NCBI RefSeq assembly: GCF_900110965.1 | Contig: NZ_FOFO01000008.1 | Location: forward strand, 37,991 to 101,990 | DNA from: Ectothiorhodospira magna | Lineage (GTDB): Bacteria > Pseudomonadota > Gammaproteobacteria > Ectothiorhodospirales > Ectothiorhodospiraceae | Length of the DNA: 64,000 nt | Reading direction: 5' to 3' | In this document: positions 21,980 to 30,979 of the stretch, in pieces | Layout of the letters: each line of letters opens with the position of its first letter | How positions within the stretch are numbered: the first letter of the stretch is position 1 | Position numbers and translations under genes: made by a program | The notes under the pieces: model-generated | The model's input: only the letters and a program-made list of their open reading frames with translations | What the model was told of the DNA's origin: nothing | Databases searched by the model: none

Positions 21980-22918
21980 CCTGATATTGTGGTGATGTTC
22001 TTCCTCCTCGGCCTGGTGGCCGGGCTGCTCAAGTCCGACCTGACCATTCCCAAGGCCGCCTACGACACCCTCAGCCTGCTGCTGATGCTCACCATCGGCC
22101 TGAAGGGGGGCATGTCGCTCCATGGCAATCTCAGTCTGTCGGTGGTTCAGGATCTGCTGGCGGTGGCGGTGCTGGGGGCACTGATTCCATTGATACTCAT
22201 GCCGCTGCTGCTGCGGGTGATCCGGCTGTCGGTGGCCGACAGCGCCAGCATGGCTGCCCATTACGGTTCGGTGAGCGCGGGCACCTTTGCGGTGGCCCTG
22301 GCCTTTGCGGAGGGACTCCAACTGCCCATCAGCGCGGAGGTCACCCTGTATCTGGTCATGATGGAACTGCCGGCCATCATGGTGGCCATCATCCTCTACC
22401 GTCGCTACCGCGGCGCCCAGGCGGCCGCCAGCATGCGGGGACTGTGGCATGAAACCCTGACCAACCGAGGGGTGATCCTGCTGGTGGGCGGGGTGATCAT
22501 CGGACTGCTCTACGGCCCCCAGGAAGGCGCCGCGGTGACGGACCTGCTCACCAATGCCTTCAAGGTCGTGCTGGCCCTGTTCCTGCTGGAGATGGGACTG
22601 ACGGCCGCCGAGATCCTGCGCCCCGTTCCCTGGCAACACTGGCGCCTGCTGTGCTTCGCCGTGATCACCCCGTTTCTGCTGGGCGGCCTCGGCCTGGCCA
22701 CGGGACTGCTGCTGGGTCTGCCCGCGGGCTCCCTGCTGATCCTGGCGGCACTCACCGCCAGCGCCTCCTACATCGCCGCGCCGGCGGCCATTCGCGCCGC
22801 CATTCCCGATGCCAACATCGGCCTGGCCATGCTTGCCGCCCTTGGACTCACCTTTCCGGTAAACGTGATCGTGGGCATTCCCCTGTATTATCAACTGGTA
22901 CGGTGGCTGGGGGCTTGA
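21977..22918 (+). CDS. sbtA: Sodium-dependent bicarbonate transporter, SbtA family (copy 1)
   Basis: Inner-membrane protein of the Sbt family (formerly DUF897), which in cyanobacteria imports bicarbonate with sodium. The 313 residues form about ten hydrophobic helices. Start set at MPDIVVMFFLLGLVAG because homology with copy 2 and the family begins there. Conserved stretches include KAAYDTLSLLLMLTIGLKGG, HYGSVSAGTFAVALAF and PAAIRAAIPDANIGLAMLAALGLTFPVNV. It supports inorganic carbon uptake, fitting an autotroph. No SbtB-like PII gene is adjacent. It differs from copy 2 at about 29 residues. Confidence 0.85.
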   Translation: MPDIVVMFFLLGLVAGLLKSDLTIPKAAYDTLSLLLMLTIGLKGGMSLHGNLSLSVVQDLLAVAVLGALIPLILMPLLLRVIRLSVADSASMAAHYGSVSAGTFAVALAFAEGLQLPISAEVTLYLVMMELPAIMVAIILYRRYRGAQAAASMRGLWHETLTNRGVILLVGGVIIGLLYGPQEGAAVTDLLTNAFKVVLALFLLEMGLTAAEILRPVPWQHWRLLCFAVITPFLLGGLGLATGLLLGLPAGSLLILAALTASASYIAAPAAIRAAIPDANIGLAMLAALGLTFPVNVIVGIPLYYQLVRWLGA

Positions 22919-22922
22919 GTCC

Positions 22923-23399
22923 TCAACCGGCCGCGGCACCGTCCTCGGTGGGAAGCGGCCTGACGCGCAACTGCATGCCGTCGCGGGCAAAGGCCAGCAC
23001 CCGGTCCCCGGCCTTCACCTCATCAGGCCCCTGGGCGGCATAGGTGGTATCCCCCACCCTCACCCGGCCCCGACCCGCCACGAAATCCGTGGCGGCGATA
23101 TATTCCCGGTTGAGCAGGGCATCCATTTCCCGATTCATCACCGGGGCGTCACCCTGGGCCGCCCTGCCCCGCCGCTGCAACCAGAACCCCAGGCCGCAGG
23201 CACCGAGCATGGTGATGGAAAAACCCATGAGATGCCAGGCAAAAGCCAGATCCGGCAACAGGGCCACGAACATGGCGGAGATCAGGGCGCCCAGCCCGAT
23301 CCAGAGCAGGAACACCCCGGGGATCAGGATCTCCAGCCCCATCAGGATCATCCCCGCGATCAGCCAGAACCAGGGATTGGTCAGCAGCGTCTGCAACAT
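22923..23399 (-). CDS. NfeD-like membrane protein (YbbK partner type)
   Basis: Short NfeD family member: two or three hydrophobic helices at about 8-75 followed by a soluble OB-fold-like C-terminal domain with GRGRVRVGDTTYAAQGPDEVKAGDRVLAF. Such proteins are almost always encoded beside an SPFH/stomatin gene and are thought to act with it in membrane microdomain maintenance. Here it starts 13 bases after the SPFH gene stop, which confirms the pairing. 158 residues. Confidence 0.87.
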   Translation of the reverse strand: MLQTLLTNPWFWLIAGMILMGLEILIPGVFLLWIGLGALISAMFVALLPDLAFAWHLMGFSITMLGACGLGFWLQRRGRAAQGDAPVMNREMDALLNREYIAATDFVAGRGRVRVGDTTYAAQGPDEVKAGDRVLAFARDGMQLRVRPLPTEDGAAAG

Positions 23400-23412
23400 C
23401 GCCTGCCCTGCC

Positions 23413-24360
23413 CTATTTACCGGATGAGCCGGAGGTCAGGGCCTTGTTGTCCGCCCCCATCTGCTGCACCAGTTCGGTCACGCCGGCCACGGCACCGGTG
23501 ATCCCCGAGGCCTCCAGGGGCATCAGGACCAGCTTGGAATTATCGGCCTTGCCGATCTGCTGCAGGGCCTCCACGTACTTGATGCCCAGGAAGTACTGCA
23601 CCGCCTGAATGTTCCCGGAGGCGATGGCCTCGGACACCACGCGGGTTGCCTCGGCCTCGGCCTTAGCCTCACGCTCGCGGGCCTCGGCCTCCAGGAAGGC
23701 CGCCTGACGCTCCCCTTCGGCGCGCAGGATGGCGGCCTGCTTTTCGCCTTCCGCCTGCAGGATCTCCGCCTCCCGCTTGCCGGTGGCCTCCAGGACCTGG
23801 GCCCGGCGCTTGCGCTCGGCGGTCATCTGCATGTTCATCGCCTTCTGCAACTCCGGCTCCATTTTCAGGTCGCGGATCTCGATGCGGACGATCTTGACGC
23901 CCCAGGGATTGGTGGCATCGTCGACGATGCCCATGAGAACATCGTTGATCTTGCTGCGATTGGACAGGGTATCGTCCAGATCCATGGAGCCGATCACCGA
24001 GCGCAGGTTGGTGGTGGTGAGATTGACGATGGCCTCTTCCAGGTTGCGCACCTGGTAGGCGGCGGAGGCGGCATCATCGATGCGGAAAAAGACCACGCCG
24101 TCGGCCACCACGGCGGCATTGTCCTTGGTGATCACGGTCTGCGCCGGCACGTCCAGCACCTGTTCCATCACCGTCAGCTTGCGACCGATGCTGTCGATGA
24201 ACGGCACGATGATGTTGAGGCCCGATTCCAGGGTGCGGGTGTAGCGCCCGAACCGCTCCACGGTCCATTTTTCACCCTGCGGCACCGCCTTGACCGCCTT
24301 GGCAATGAAGATGATGGTGACCACCACGATGGTGGTGGCAAAGATTCCAAAGGCTTCCAT
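23413..24360 (-). CDS. SPFH/stomatin-family membrane protein (QmcA-like)
   Basis: Membrane-anchored SPFH (band 7) protein. One N-terminal helix (about 4-22) is followed by VPQGEKWTVERFGRYTRTLESGLN, the classical band 7 opening, and by a long charged coiled coil rich in E-A-R repeats (ERKRRAQVLEATGKREAEIL). The start is the ATG at 24360, preceded at proper spacing by GGGGG; an in-frame ATG two codons earlier lacks this. Length 315 residues. It is co-transcribed with nfeD and probably with the META lipoprotein gene 71 bases upstream. Confidence 0.88.
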   Translation of the reverse strand: MEAFGIFATTIVVVTIIFIAKAVKAVPQGEKWTVERFGRYTRTLESGLNIIVPFIDSIGRKLTVMEQVLDVPAQTVITKDNAAVVADGVVFFRIDDAASAAYQVRNLEEAIVNLTTTNLRSVIGSMDLDDTLSNRSKINDVLMGIVDDATNPWGVKIVRIEIRDLKMEPELQKAMNMQMTAERKRRAQVLEATGKREAEILQAEGEKQAAILRAEGERQAAFLEAEAREREAKAEAEATRVVSEAIASGNIQAVQYFLGIKYVEALQQIGKADNSKLVLMPLEASGITGAVAGVTELVQQMGADNKALTSGSSGK

Positions 24361-24431
24361 GGTCATCCCCCAGGTTGTATATGCCGGATACGGGTCAGTA
24401 TCGCGGATCAAGGCTCAAAACACACCCATGC

Positions 24432-25724
24432 TCACGGGGAGGCCATCGGCTCGGCATGACCCTTCATCGTCCCCTCCGGCCCGGACAGGACCAGGGCACC
24501 GGTGGCGTCGATATCAAACCCGGTGACCGCGGCCAGGATGCGGAAGAAGGTCTGCTCCTGAAGCATCAGCGCCTCGGGGCAGGCCATCAGGGTGGAGGCG
24601 GGGTGCTGGAAGGTCAGGCCCTCGCCGGTGAGCGTGAAGCCCCCGTGGTAACGGTTGCAGGAGGCGGTGCCGGCCACCCGGCCGTCCTGGGCAAAAAACT
24701 GCAGGGTGATGCGGGATTGATCCACGATCCCCTGACCGTCCAGGTCTTCAATGACCCACTCCCGGTCCGTGAGCAGGGACAGCGGCTCCCCTCCGCAGCC
24801 GTTCAGGGTCTCGTCGTCCCACTGCAGGATCACGGTGTAGGGGTGAGGCATGCCGCTCATGCTGTCGCGACAGATATCGGGGGCGACAGCGACCACCAGA
24901 CGATGCCCGGCATCGGCGGCCCGGAAACGGGTCCGGGGTCCGTCCTGTCCCGTGTGCAGCAGGGGCAGGGTCAGGGTTTGCGCACCATAGCCGGTGACCA
25001 GGGTGATCCGGTCCTGCTCGATATCCACGTGCCAGCCCGGCTCCTGACCATAGGCGCGGAAGGGCAGGGAAGGGGGCGGTGTGATCCGGCAGGGCGGCAG
25101 TTCCCGCCCCGCCACACTGATCAGGGCCTCGCCGCCCTTTTCATGAATCCAGGTGTCGGGGTCCTCCACGCCTTCAAGGCGAACGCCGGATGCCGCCGGC
25201 ACCGGCACCAGATCGTGGGCGGTGCCCGACACGATGAGGCGTGGCGATGCGTCCAGCACGACCTGTTCGGGACCGCAGGTGAAATGGGTGCCAAAGCGCG
25301 CCGCGGTGAACGGAATCAGACGCAGCGGTCCGGTATCCAGAGTCTTCCCGGTCAGGGACAGCATCAGCGGTTCCGTCACTCGCAACCACTGCCCCTCCAG
25401 TTCCACGGCGCCCCGCAGTTCGTGGATGGCCGTCCCGCCCAGGGCGACGGAAGGCAGTTCAAGACGGAAGGGAATGGGGACCTGCCGGCCCTCCAGGTCA
25501 AGGCGCTGCTCGATCAGGATCTGCTCGCCGGTTGCGTCAAAGGCACGCACCTCGATGACAGCCACGGCCTGAGGCGGCAGGGCAATGCGCTCCGGATAGG
25601 TCAGTTCACCTTGAATGGTAACGGTGCCGTCACCATCCGGGGCGACCGTCCGGGCATCACGACAGCCGGGCAGGCTCACGAGCACGGCCAACAGCAAGAT
25701 CACCAGGGACACGGGAAGACGCAT
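24432..25724 (-). CDS. Multidomain META-domain lipoprotein
   Basis: Predicted outer-membrane or periplasmic lipoprotein of 430 residues. The start is the ATG at 25724, preceded by AGGAG; a lipobox (SLPGC) ends the signal peptide near residue 22. Domains by eye: a YbaY-like beta domain at about 35-100, an MliC-like domain with HFTCGPEQVVLDASPRLIV, a COG3650-like block with FRAYGQEPGWHVDI, and a C-terminal META/HslJ domain with GTASCNRYHGGFTL and STLMACPEALMLQEQTFF. META domains occur in stress and antibiotic-tolerance proteins; MliC inhibits C-type lysozyme. The combined function is unknown. Confidence 0.75.
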   Translation of the reverse strand: MRLPVSLVILLLAVLVSLPGCRDARTVAPDGDGTVTIQGELTYPERIALPPQAVAVIEVRAFDATGEQILIEQRLDLEGRQVPIPFRLELPSVALGGTAIHELRGAVELEGQWLRVTEPLMLSLTGKTLDTGPLRLIPFTAARFGTHFTCGPEQVVLDASPRLIVSGTAHDLVPVPAASGVRLEGVEDPDTWIHEKGGEALISVAGRELPPCRITPPPSLPFRAYGQEPGWHVDIEQDRITLVTGYGAQTLTLPLLHTGQDGPRTRFRAADAGHRLVVAVAPDICRDSMSGMPHPYTVILQWDDETLNGCGGEPLSLLTDREWVIEDLDGQGIVDQSRITLQFFAQDGRVAGTASCNRYHGGFTLTGEGLTFQHPASTLMACPEALMLQEQTFFRILAAVTGFDIDATGALVLSGPEGTMKGHAEPMASP

Positions 25725-25843
25725 GGCATGGACTCCTGAGCAGGTGCGATTGACCAGCGTAACCGTTACCCACTCAGGAGTACACAGCCCGAGAGTCATC
25801 CACCAGGCCTGGCCGGCAGGTCAGGGGGATCTTCTGAACACGG

Positions 25844-25910
25844 CATTCCCGCGCACGCGGGAATCCAGTGCCGACTGATGACTCTGGACTCCCGCGTGCG
25901 CGGGAGTGAC
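25844..25910. repeat. Pair of REP-like palindromes
   Basis: Two palindromic units in opposite orientation face each other: ATTCCCGCGCACGCGGGAAT near 25845-25864 and CTCCCGCGTGCGCGGGAG near 25889-25906, each continued by CCAG/CTGG so the pair can also fold as one long hairpin. Inverted couples of this kind are typical extragenic REP/BIME elements. It lies upstream of the META gene. No other copy was found in the window. Confidence 0.7.
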
Positions 25911-25975
25911 GGCCGGAAGTCCAAAGTAGAGTGACAGGAAGATGCTTGCTCAGTACCTTCCTGCCCCTTCTTCAC

Positions 25976-26084
25976 TCAGTCCTTCTTCGTTACCGGCCCC
26001 CGCCGGGTGGTGCCACGGGCCCTTGCCGCGGCGGACTGGGTGGCGGTGGTGCGCTTGGCCTTGGCGGCAGCCACACCGGTCTTG
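25976..26084 (-). pseudogene. C-terminal remnant of a histone H1/AlgP-like Lys-Ala-rich gene
   Basis: On the minus strand this reads KTGVAAAKAKRTTATQSAAARARGTTRRGPVTKKD and stop (given here as composition: Ala/Lys/Arg/Thr repeats), the style of the basic C-terminal tail of histone H1-like or AlgP proteins. The frame continues upstream only because it enters the antisense of the cysA repeat at 26083. The N-terminal part is gone, so the gene was cut by that insertion. Confidence 0.6.
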
Positions 26085-26260
26085 GCGGCGGTGATCCAAG
26101 GCATCACGGTGGTCGGGCCGACCGCCCGCCTCGAACTCAAGGTGGCGGGCGGCAAGGATCTGATCCATGCCGAACTGCCCAAAACCCAACTCGCCCCCCT
26201 GGGCTTGTCGCCAGGGATGAAGACCTGGGTGCGGCCCGTCAACAGCCGGGTTTTTGTGGG
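26083..26260 (+). repeat. 178-bp perfect repeat, copy B (displaced cysA fragment)
   Basis: Identical to cysA bases 19378-19555, corresponding to residues about 293-352. It has no start codon, ribosome site or ATPase domain and is joined on the left to the H1-like remnant and on the right to an IS200/IS605-type end. The left junction sits in GGCGGCGG, present in both partners, which suggests microhomology-mediated joining. Total identity implies a recent copy or ongoing gene conversion. Confidence 0.95.
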
Positions 26261-26355
26261 TTCCGGGGCGTCGACCGCCGTAGAAGCATAAAGACATAAC
26301 TAAAGCAGCATAAAGCCCGGTTTGAGCCGTGGGGAGGCTCAAACCGTCATGGGAT
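26261..26355 (+). mobile_element. IS200/IS605-type right-end relic with hairpin
   Basis: Bases 26312-26342 read AAAGCCCGGTTTGAGCCGTG then GGGAGGCTCAA, the form of the right-end hairpin of IS200/IS605 (IS1341-like) elements. The same core is found at 49766-49798 downstream of a TnpB relic. Bases 26319-26329 and 26337-26347 also form a perfect 11-bp stem with 7-base loop. The preceding 50 bases may be the last codons of a tnpB gene, but too little is left to prove it. No transposase gene remains. Confidence 0.5.
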
Positions 26356-26421
26356 ACTGGCATCCCTGGGCCATTAGCCTCAGAATTCGGCCCAACTCAA
26401 GCAACCATTCAGACGCTTATG
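26356..26421 (+). repeat. Conserved leader of sbtA copy 2
   Basis: Ungapped match of about 57 in 66 bases to the leader of copy 1 at 21914-21979. The boundary falls a few bases after the IS605-type end, so the duplicated segment starts right there. Confidence 0.7.
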
Positions 26422-27363
26422 CCTGATATCGTGGTGATGTTTTTCCTGCTCGGCCTGGTGGCCGGTCTGGTGAAATCCGACCTGACCATCCCCAAAGCCG
26501 CCTACGATACCCTCAGCCTGCTGCTGATGCTTACCATCGGTCTCAAGGGGGGCATGGCCCTCCACGGCAACATCACCATATCGGTGGTGCAGGATCTGCT
26601 GGCGGTGGCCATGCTGGGGGCCATGATTCCCCTGCTGCTCATGCCGTTACTGATGCGGGTGGTCCAGTTGCCGGTGGCCGACAGCGCCAGTCTGGCAGGC
26701 CATTATGGTTCGGTGAGCGCCGGTACCTTCGCTGTGGCCCTGGCTTTTGCCGAGGGTCTGCAACTGCCCATCAGTCCTGAAGTAACCCTGTATCTGGTGA
26801 TGATGGAACTGCCGGCCATCATGGTGGCCATCATCCTCTATCGGCGTTACCGGGGGGATCAGGCCGCTGCCAGTATGCGGGGACTGTGGCATGAAACCTT
26901 GACCAACCGAGGGGTGATCCTGCTGGTGGGGGGGGTGATCATCGGTCTGCTCTATGGCCCCCAGGAAGGGGCCGCGGTGACGGACCTGCTCACCAATGCC
27001 TTTAAAGTCGTGCTGGCCCTGTTTCTGCTGGAAATGGGTCTGACCGCCGCCGATACCCTGCGGCCTGTACCCTGGCGCCAGTGGCGTCTGCTGTGTTTTG
27101 CCACATTGGCGCCATTTTTGCTGGGGGGCATGGGGCTGGCCACCGGGATGCTGCTGGGCCTGCCTTCCGGGTCGTTGCTGATCCTTGCCGCTCTGACCGC
27201 CAGTGCATCCTACATCGCCGCACCGGCGGCAATCCGGGCTGCCATTCCCGATGCCAATATCGGCCTGGCCATGCTGGCTGCCCTGGGTCTGACCTTCCCG
27301 GTCAACGTGATTGTGGGCATCCCCCTGTATCATCAATTGATATTGTGGCTGGGGGTGCCATAG
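26419..27363 (+). CDS. sbtA: Sodium-dependent bicarbonate transporter, SbtA family (copy 2)
   Basis: Second Sbt-family transporter, 314 residues and about 91% identical to copy 1 by eye, with all conserved blocks (GLKGG, HYGSVSAGTFAVAL, PAAIRAAIPDANIG) unchanged. Differences are mostly conservative and concentrate in membrane helices 3-4 and near 230-255, so both copies look functional. The start is the ATG aligned with copy 1. It is convergent with the PhoQ-like kinase gene. Copies may differ in affinity or expression. Confidence 0.85.
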   Translation: MPDIVVMFFLLGLVAGLVKSDLTIPKAAYDTLSLLLMLTIGLKGGMALHGNITISVVQDLLAVAMLGAMIPLLLMPLLMRVVQLPVADSASLAGHYGSVSAGTFAVALAFAEGLQLPISPEVTLYLVMMELPAIMVAIILYRRYRGDQAAASMRGLWHETLTNRGVILLVGGVIIGLLYGPQEGAAVTDLLTNAFKVVLALFLLEMGLTAADTLRPVPWRQWRLLCFATLAPFLLGGMGLATGMLLGLPSGSLLILAALTASASYIAAPAAIRAAIPDANIGLAMLAALGLTFPVNVIVGIPLYHQLILWLGVP

Positions 27364-27372
27364 GGGCGGGCA

Positions 27373-28665
27373 TCAGGTGGGCAGACGGACTTCCACTCTG
27401 GCACCACCCAGGGTGGAGGTGCCGATGGTCAGGCGTCCCTCGTAGGCATCAACAATGTCATTGACCACCGCCAGTCCGATACCCTGGCCTGGCACCCCTT
27501 CATCCAGGCGTCCGCCACGGGCCAGGATCACCGGCACTTGATCCGAAGGAATACCAGGGCCGTCGTCCTCCACCTGCAGGGTCAGCCAGCGCCCCTTCAT
27601 TGCTGCGGAGACCATGACCCGACTCTGGCCGTATTTCCAGGCGTTGTCCATGAGATTGCCCAGCAGTTCCATCAGGTCGCCTTCGTTGCCCCGAAGATGG
27701 CAATCGGATGAGACCCGATCAAACAGGATCACCCCCTTGTCGGGATACACCTTGTCCAGGGTGCGACCCAGGCGCTGGACCACCGGGGCTATGGCCAGTG
27801 GCGCAGCCAGGGTTCGATGGCCGGCGGTGGCGGCCCGTCGCAGTTGATAGGCAACAATCCGGTCCATGCGCTCCAGTTGCTCCAGGTCTTCCATGTGCTG
27901 CTGCCCGGATCGCTCATGGCCGGATTCCAGGCTTCCCCGCAGCACCGACAGAGGGGTCTTGAGGCTATGGGCCAGATCCGCCAGACCATCCCGGTAACGG
28001 GCCAGTTGGGCCCGTTCCTGCCGCAGCAGGTCGTTGAGGCTGTCGGTGAGGGCTTTGAGTTCTACCGGATAGCGGCCCGTCAGGATGGATTGCCGGCCCT
28101 GTTCCATGGCCCGCAGCTCCCTGGCCACCCGGCGCAATGGCATCAGCCCCAGGTACAGGGCCAATGACTGGGCTGCCAGCAGCAGCACCGCCAGCCCCGC
28201 CAGCCAGCCCCATAAACTGCGCCGATAGGCACCCATCTGATCCTCTAGGGCGGTATGGTCCTCCCGCAGGGTAAAGGTCAAGGGGACCACCCCGGCGCTG
28301 GTTTCCCAGTCCACGGTCATGCGGGCCTGGAACATGCGGGTCTGCAAGGAGGGGTCAGATAGCCCCAGGGCCGAGGGAGAACGCCACAAGGTCATCCCCG
28401 CCCCATCGCTGATACGGGCGTGGAGTCCTGAGTCGGGCAACATGAGGCGGGGTTCGGGCAGCCGTTCCGGCAGGCTGACCCGGCCATCGGTATCCACTTC
28501 TGCTGCCCCCATCAGCAGAAAAAGCTGGGCCTGCAGGCGCTCTTCCAGGGCATGTACCGCACTGTCCCGAAACGCCCGCTCCAGGGCCAGGGCCGTCATC
28601 ACTGCAAATACCGCCACCATCAGGGCAGCAATCAGACTTACCCGCAGGGTCAGGGAATTGATCAC
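27373..28665 (-). CDS. PhoQ-like sensor histidine kinase
   Basis: Membrane sensor kinase of 430 residues: helices at about 8-28 and 152-174 bracket a periplasmic domain ([21 protein letters not shown] at its start), then HAMP-like region, phosphoacceptor H233 in [16 protein letters not shown]-box LMDNAWKYG, and G boxes DDGPGIP and GQGIGLAVV. The periplasmic domain resembles kinases usually encoded after a PepSY protein and a PhoP-like regulator. Those two genes are here at 62079-63142 without a kinase, making this the likely partner. It overlaps gor by 4 bases. Confidence 0.85.
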   Translation of the reverse strand: MINSLTLRVSLIAALMVAVFAVMTALALERAFRDSAVHALEERLQAQLFLLMGAAEVDTDGRVSLPERLPEPRLMLPDSGLHARISDGAGMTLWRSPSALGLSDPSLQTRMFQARMTVDWETSAGVVPLTFTLREDHTALEDQMGAYRRSLWGWLAGLAVLLLAAQSLALYLGLMPLRRVARELRAMEQGRQSILTGRYPVELKALTDSLNDLLRQERAQLARYRDGLADLAHSLKTPLSVLRGSLESGHERSGQQHMEDLEQLERMDRIVAYQLRRAATAGHRTLAAPLAIAPVVQRLGRTLDKVYPDKGVILFDRVSSDCHLRGNEGDLMELLGNLMDNAWKYGQSRVMVSAAMKGRWLTLQVEDDGPGIPSDQVPVILARGGRLDEGVPGQGIGLAVVNDIVDAYEGRLTIGTSTLGGARVEVRLPT

Positions 28666-30008
28666 CGCAGGGTCACCAGTTCCTCTGCACTGGTGGGATG
28701 CAGGGCTACGGTGTCATCCAGGTCCTGCTTGATGGCGCCCATGCGCATCGCCACGGCAAATCCCTGGAGCATTTCATCAGCGCCTGGCCCGATGATGTGT
28801 ATGCCCACCACTTTTTCCCGTGCCCCCACGGTAATCAGCTTCATGGCGGTGGGCACCTTGTGATCGGTCATGGCGTGATACATGGATGTGAAGCGGGTGG
28901 TGTACACCTTGACCGCACTGCCGTGGGTGGCGCGGGCCTCCTCTTCGGTCAGGCCCACGGTGCCGATGGGGGGATGACTGAAAACCACGGAAGGAATCGT
29001 GTCATAGGACAGATGCCGTTCCGGCTGGCCGCCAAAGAGCCGGTCTGCCAGCCGGCGCCCTGCTGCGATGGCCACCGGGGTCAGGGCGGCCCGACCGGTC
29101 ACATCGCCAATGGCATACACGCCGGCCACATTGGTGTTCTGGAAGGCATCGGTGGGAATGAACCCCTGCTCATCCTGGGCCACCCCAGCCATTGCCAGCC
29201 CCAGCCCTGCAGTGACCGGGGTTCTGCCAATGGCCCAGATCACCTGATCGAACATCCCTTCACAGGCCTCCTGATCACAGTGTAGCGCCACCCTGTCCGG
29301 GTGGGCGCTGAGCCGGGAGACCTGGGTGCGGGGGAACAGGTTCACCCCTGCTGCCAGCATCTGTTCCATCAGGGTGTCCCGCACCATGGCATCAAAGGCA
29401 CGCAACAGGGTTTCACCCCGCAAATACATGGACACCTCCGAACCCAGGGCCTGTAACAGGCCCGCCAGTTCGACGGCAATATAGCCTGCGCCCACCACGG
29501 CGACCCGCCGGGGCTGGGTCTGGAGGGCAAAGAAACCATCCGAGGTGATCCCCAATGCCGCGCCGGGCAGATCCGGTACCGTGGGCCGCCCCCCCACCGC
29601 GATGACCACGTGATCCGCCGTCACCTGCCGTCCGTCCACATCCAGGGTGCGCTCGGCCACGAACCGGGCAGTGCCCTGGATCAGATCAACGCCAGAATCC
29701 TTCAGATAGGTGTGATACCAGGTGTTGATATCGGTGATGTAGGCCTCCCTTTTGGTCACCAGTCCGGTCCAGTCAAATCCCTCCCGGGCCAGTTTGAAGC
29801 CGTAACCGGCGGCATCCTCCAACCGATGGGCGGTCTCGGCGGCATACCACATCACCTTCTTTGGCACGCAACCCACATTGACACAGGTGCCCCCCAGGGG
29901 GCCTTTCTCCACCACGGCACAGCGGGCGCCGTGACGGGCCGCCCGTTCCACCACGGACAGGCCACCGCTGCCGGCACCGATGGCAATGAGGTCGTAATGA
30001 TCTTGCAT
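28662..30008 (-). CDS. gor: Glutathione-disulfide reductase
   Basis: FAD/NADPH enzyme that keeps glutathione reduced. The 448-residue protein has the FAD motif [16 protein letters not shown], the redox disulfide [13 protein letters not shown] at about 41-53, the NADP-binding [13 protein letters not shown] followed by arginine-containing context, and the C-terminal catalytic segment [19 protein letters not shown] lies just before the start. The kinase gene follows with overlapping start and stop, so they share a transcript. It is divergent from ubiA. Confidence 0.93.
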   Translation of the reverse strand: MQDHYDLIAIGAGSGGLSVVERAARHGARCAVVEKGPLGGTCVNVGCVPKKVMWYAAETAHRLEDAAGYGFKLAREGFDWTGLVTKREAYITDINTWYHTYLKDSGVDLIQGTARFVAERTLDVDGRQVTADHVVIAVGGRPTVPDLPGAALGITSDGFFALQTQPRRVAVVGAGYIAVELAGLLQALGSEVSMYLRGETLLRAFDAMVRDTLMEQMLAAGVNLFPRTQVSRLSAHPDRVALHCDQEACEGMFDQVIWAIGRTPVTAGLGLAMAGVAQDEQGFIPTDAFQNTNVAGVYAIGDVTGRAALTPVAIAAGRRLADRLFGGQPERHLSYDTIPSVVFSHPPIGTVGLTEEEARATHGSAVKVYTTRFTSMYHAMTDHKVPTAMKLITVGAREKVVGIHIIGPGADEMLQGFAVAMRMGAIKQDLDDTVALHPTSAEELVTLR

Positions 30009-30085
30009 GGATGCTCTCCTGCTCCGTTCTGCTTTGCTACACTTTAGCCCCTGGCAGATACCGGACCAAGCCCGCTTTGAAACCC

Positions 30086-30979
30086 GTGACCCCAGACATC
30101 CCCGCCTTGAGTCTGCGTGACAGGCTCGTCCAGTACGCTCTGCTGACCCGGCTGCACCGGCCCATCGGCATCCTGCTGCTCCTCTGGCCCACCCTCTGGG
30201 CGCTGTGGATCGCGGCCGAGGGCATGCCCGACCTGCTGGTGCTGTTCGTATTCGTGGCCGGTGTGGCCCTGATGCGGTCCGCTGGCTGTGCCATCAATGA
30301 CTTTGCCGACCGGGATATCGATGGCCATGTCACCCGGACCCGGGACCGCCCCCTGGCCAGCCGGCGCATCAGCGCCCGGGAGGCGGTGGGCGTGACCGTG
30401 GCCCTGGCCCTGACGGCCTTTGCCCTGGTGCTGCTGTTGAACCCCCTGACCATCGCCCTGTCGGTGGTGGCGCTGGTGCTGGCGGTCAGCTACCCCTTCA
30501 TGAAGCGATTCCACCATCTGCCCCAGGTACACCTGGGGGCGGCCTTTGGCTGGGCCGTGCCCATGGCCTTTGCTGCCCAGACCGGGGAATTTCCGCCGCC
30601 GCTGGCCTGGTTGCTGTTTCTGGCCACCATCCTCTGGACCACCGCCTACGACACCATGTACGCCATGGTGGACCGGCCAGATGACCTGAAAATCGGCGTC
30701 AAGTCCAGCGCCATCCTGTTCGGCGAGGCCGACCGTTTGATCATCGGCATCCTGCAGGCTTTAACCCTGGTGGCCCTGGCCCTGGTGGGCCTGTTGGCGG
30801 GTCTGGGCGGATTGTTCTACCTGGGGCTTGGGATCGCGGCCCTGCTGGCCTGCTATCAGCAGTACCTGATCCGTGACCGGAATCCCAAGGGCTGCTTTGA
30901 GGCCTTCTTGAACAACAACTGGTTTGGCCTGGCGGTCTTTGCGGGGATCATTGCCTCCTATCTCTTCAGCGCTGGTTGA
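30086..30979 (+). CDS. ubiA: 4-hydroxybenzoate octaprenyltransferase
   Basis: Integral membrane prenyltransferase of ubiquinone synthesis, attaching the polyprenyl chain to 4-hydroxybenzoate. Aspartate-rich motifs [19 protein letters not shown] and [13 protein letters not shown] are intact, with eight or nine hydrophobic helices. A GTG at 30086 gives 297 residues, close to the family norm; the open frame extends to 30011 but would add 25 non-conserved residues, and no ATG exists in between. The ribosome site is unclear, so the start is uncertain. Convergent with comF. Confidence 0.9.
   Translation: MTPDIPALSLRDRLVQYALLTRLHRPIGILLLLWPTLWALWIAAEGMPDLLVLFVFVAGVALMRSAGCAINDFADRDIDGHVTRTRDRPLASRRISAREAVGVTVALALTAFALVLLLNPLTIALSVVALVLAVSYPFMKRFHHLPQVHLGAAFGWAVPMAFAAQTGEFPPPLAWLLFLATILWTTAYDTMYAMVDRPDDLKIGVKSSAILFGEADRLIIGILQALTLVALALVGLLAGLGGLFYLGLGIAALLACYQQYLIRDRNPKGCFEAFLNNNWFGLAVFAGIIASYLFSAG

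Noticed and set aside
25976..26242. 88-codon minus-strand frame as a complete gene
   Set aside because: Its first half is antisense of the copied cysA segment; only the basic tail at 25976-26084 looks like real former coding sequence.
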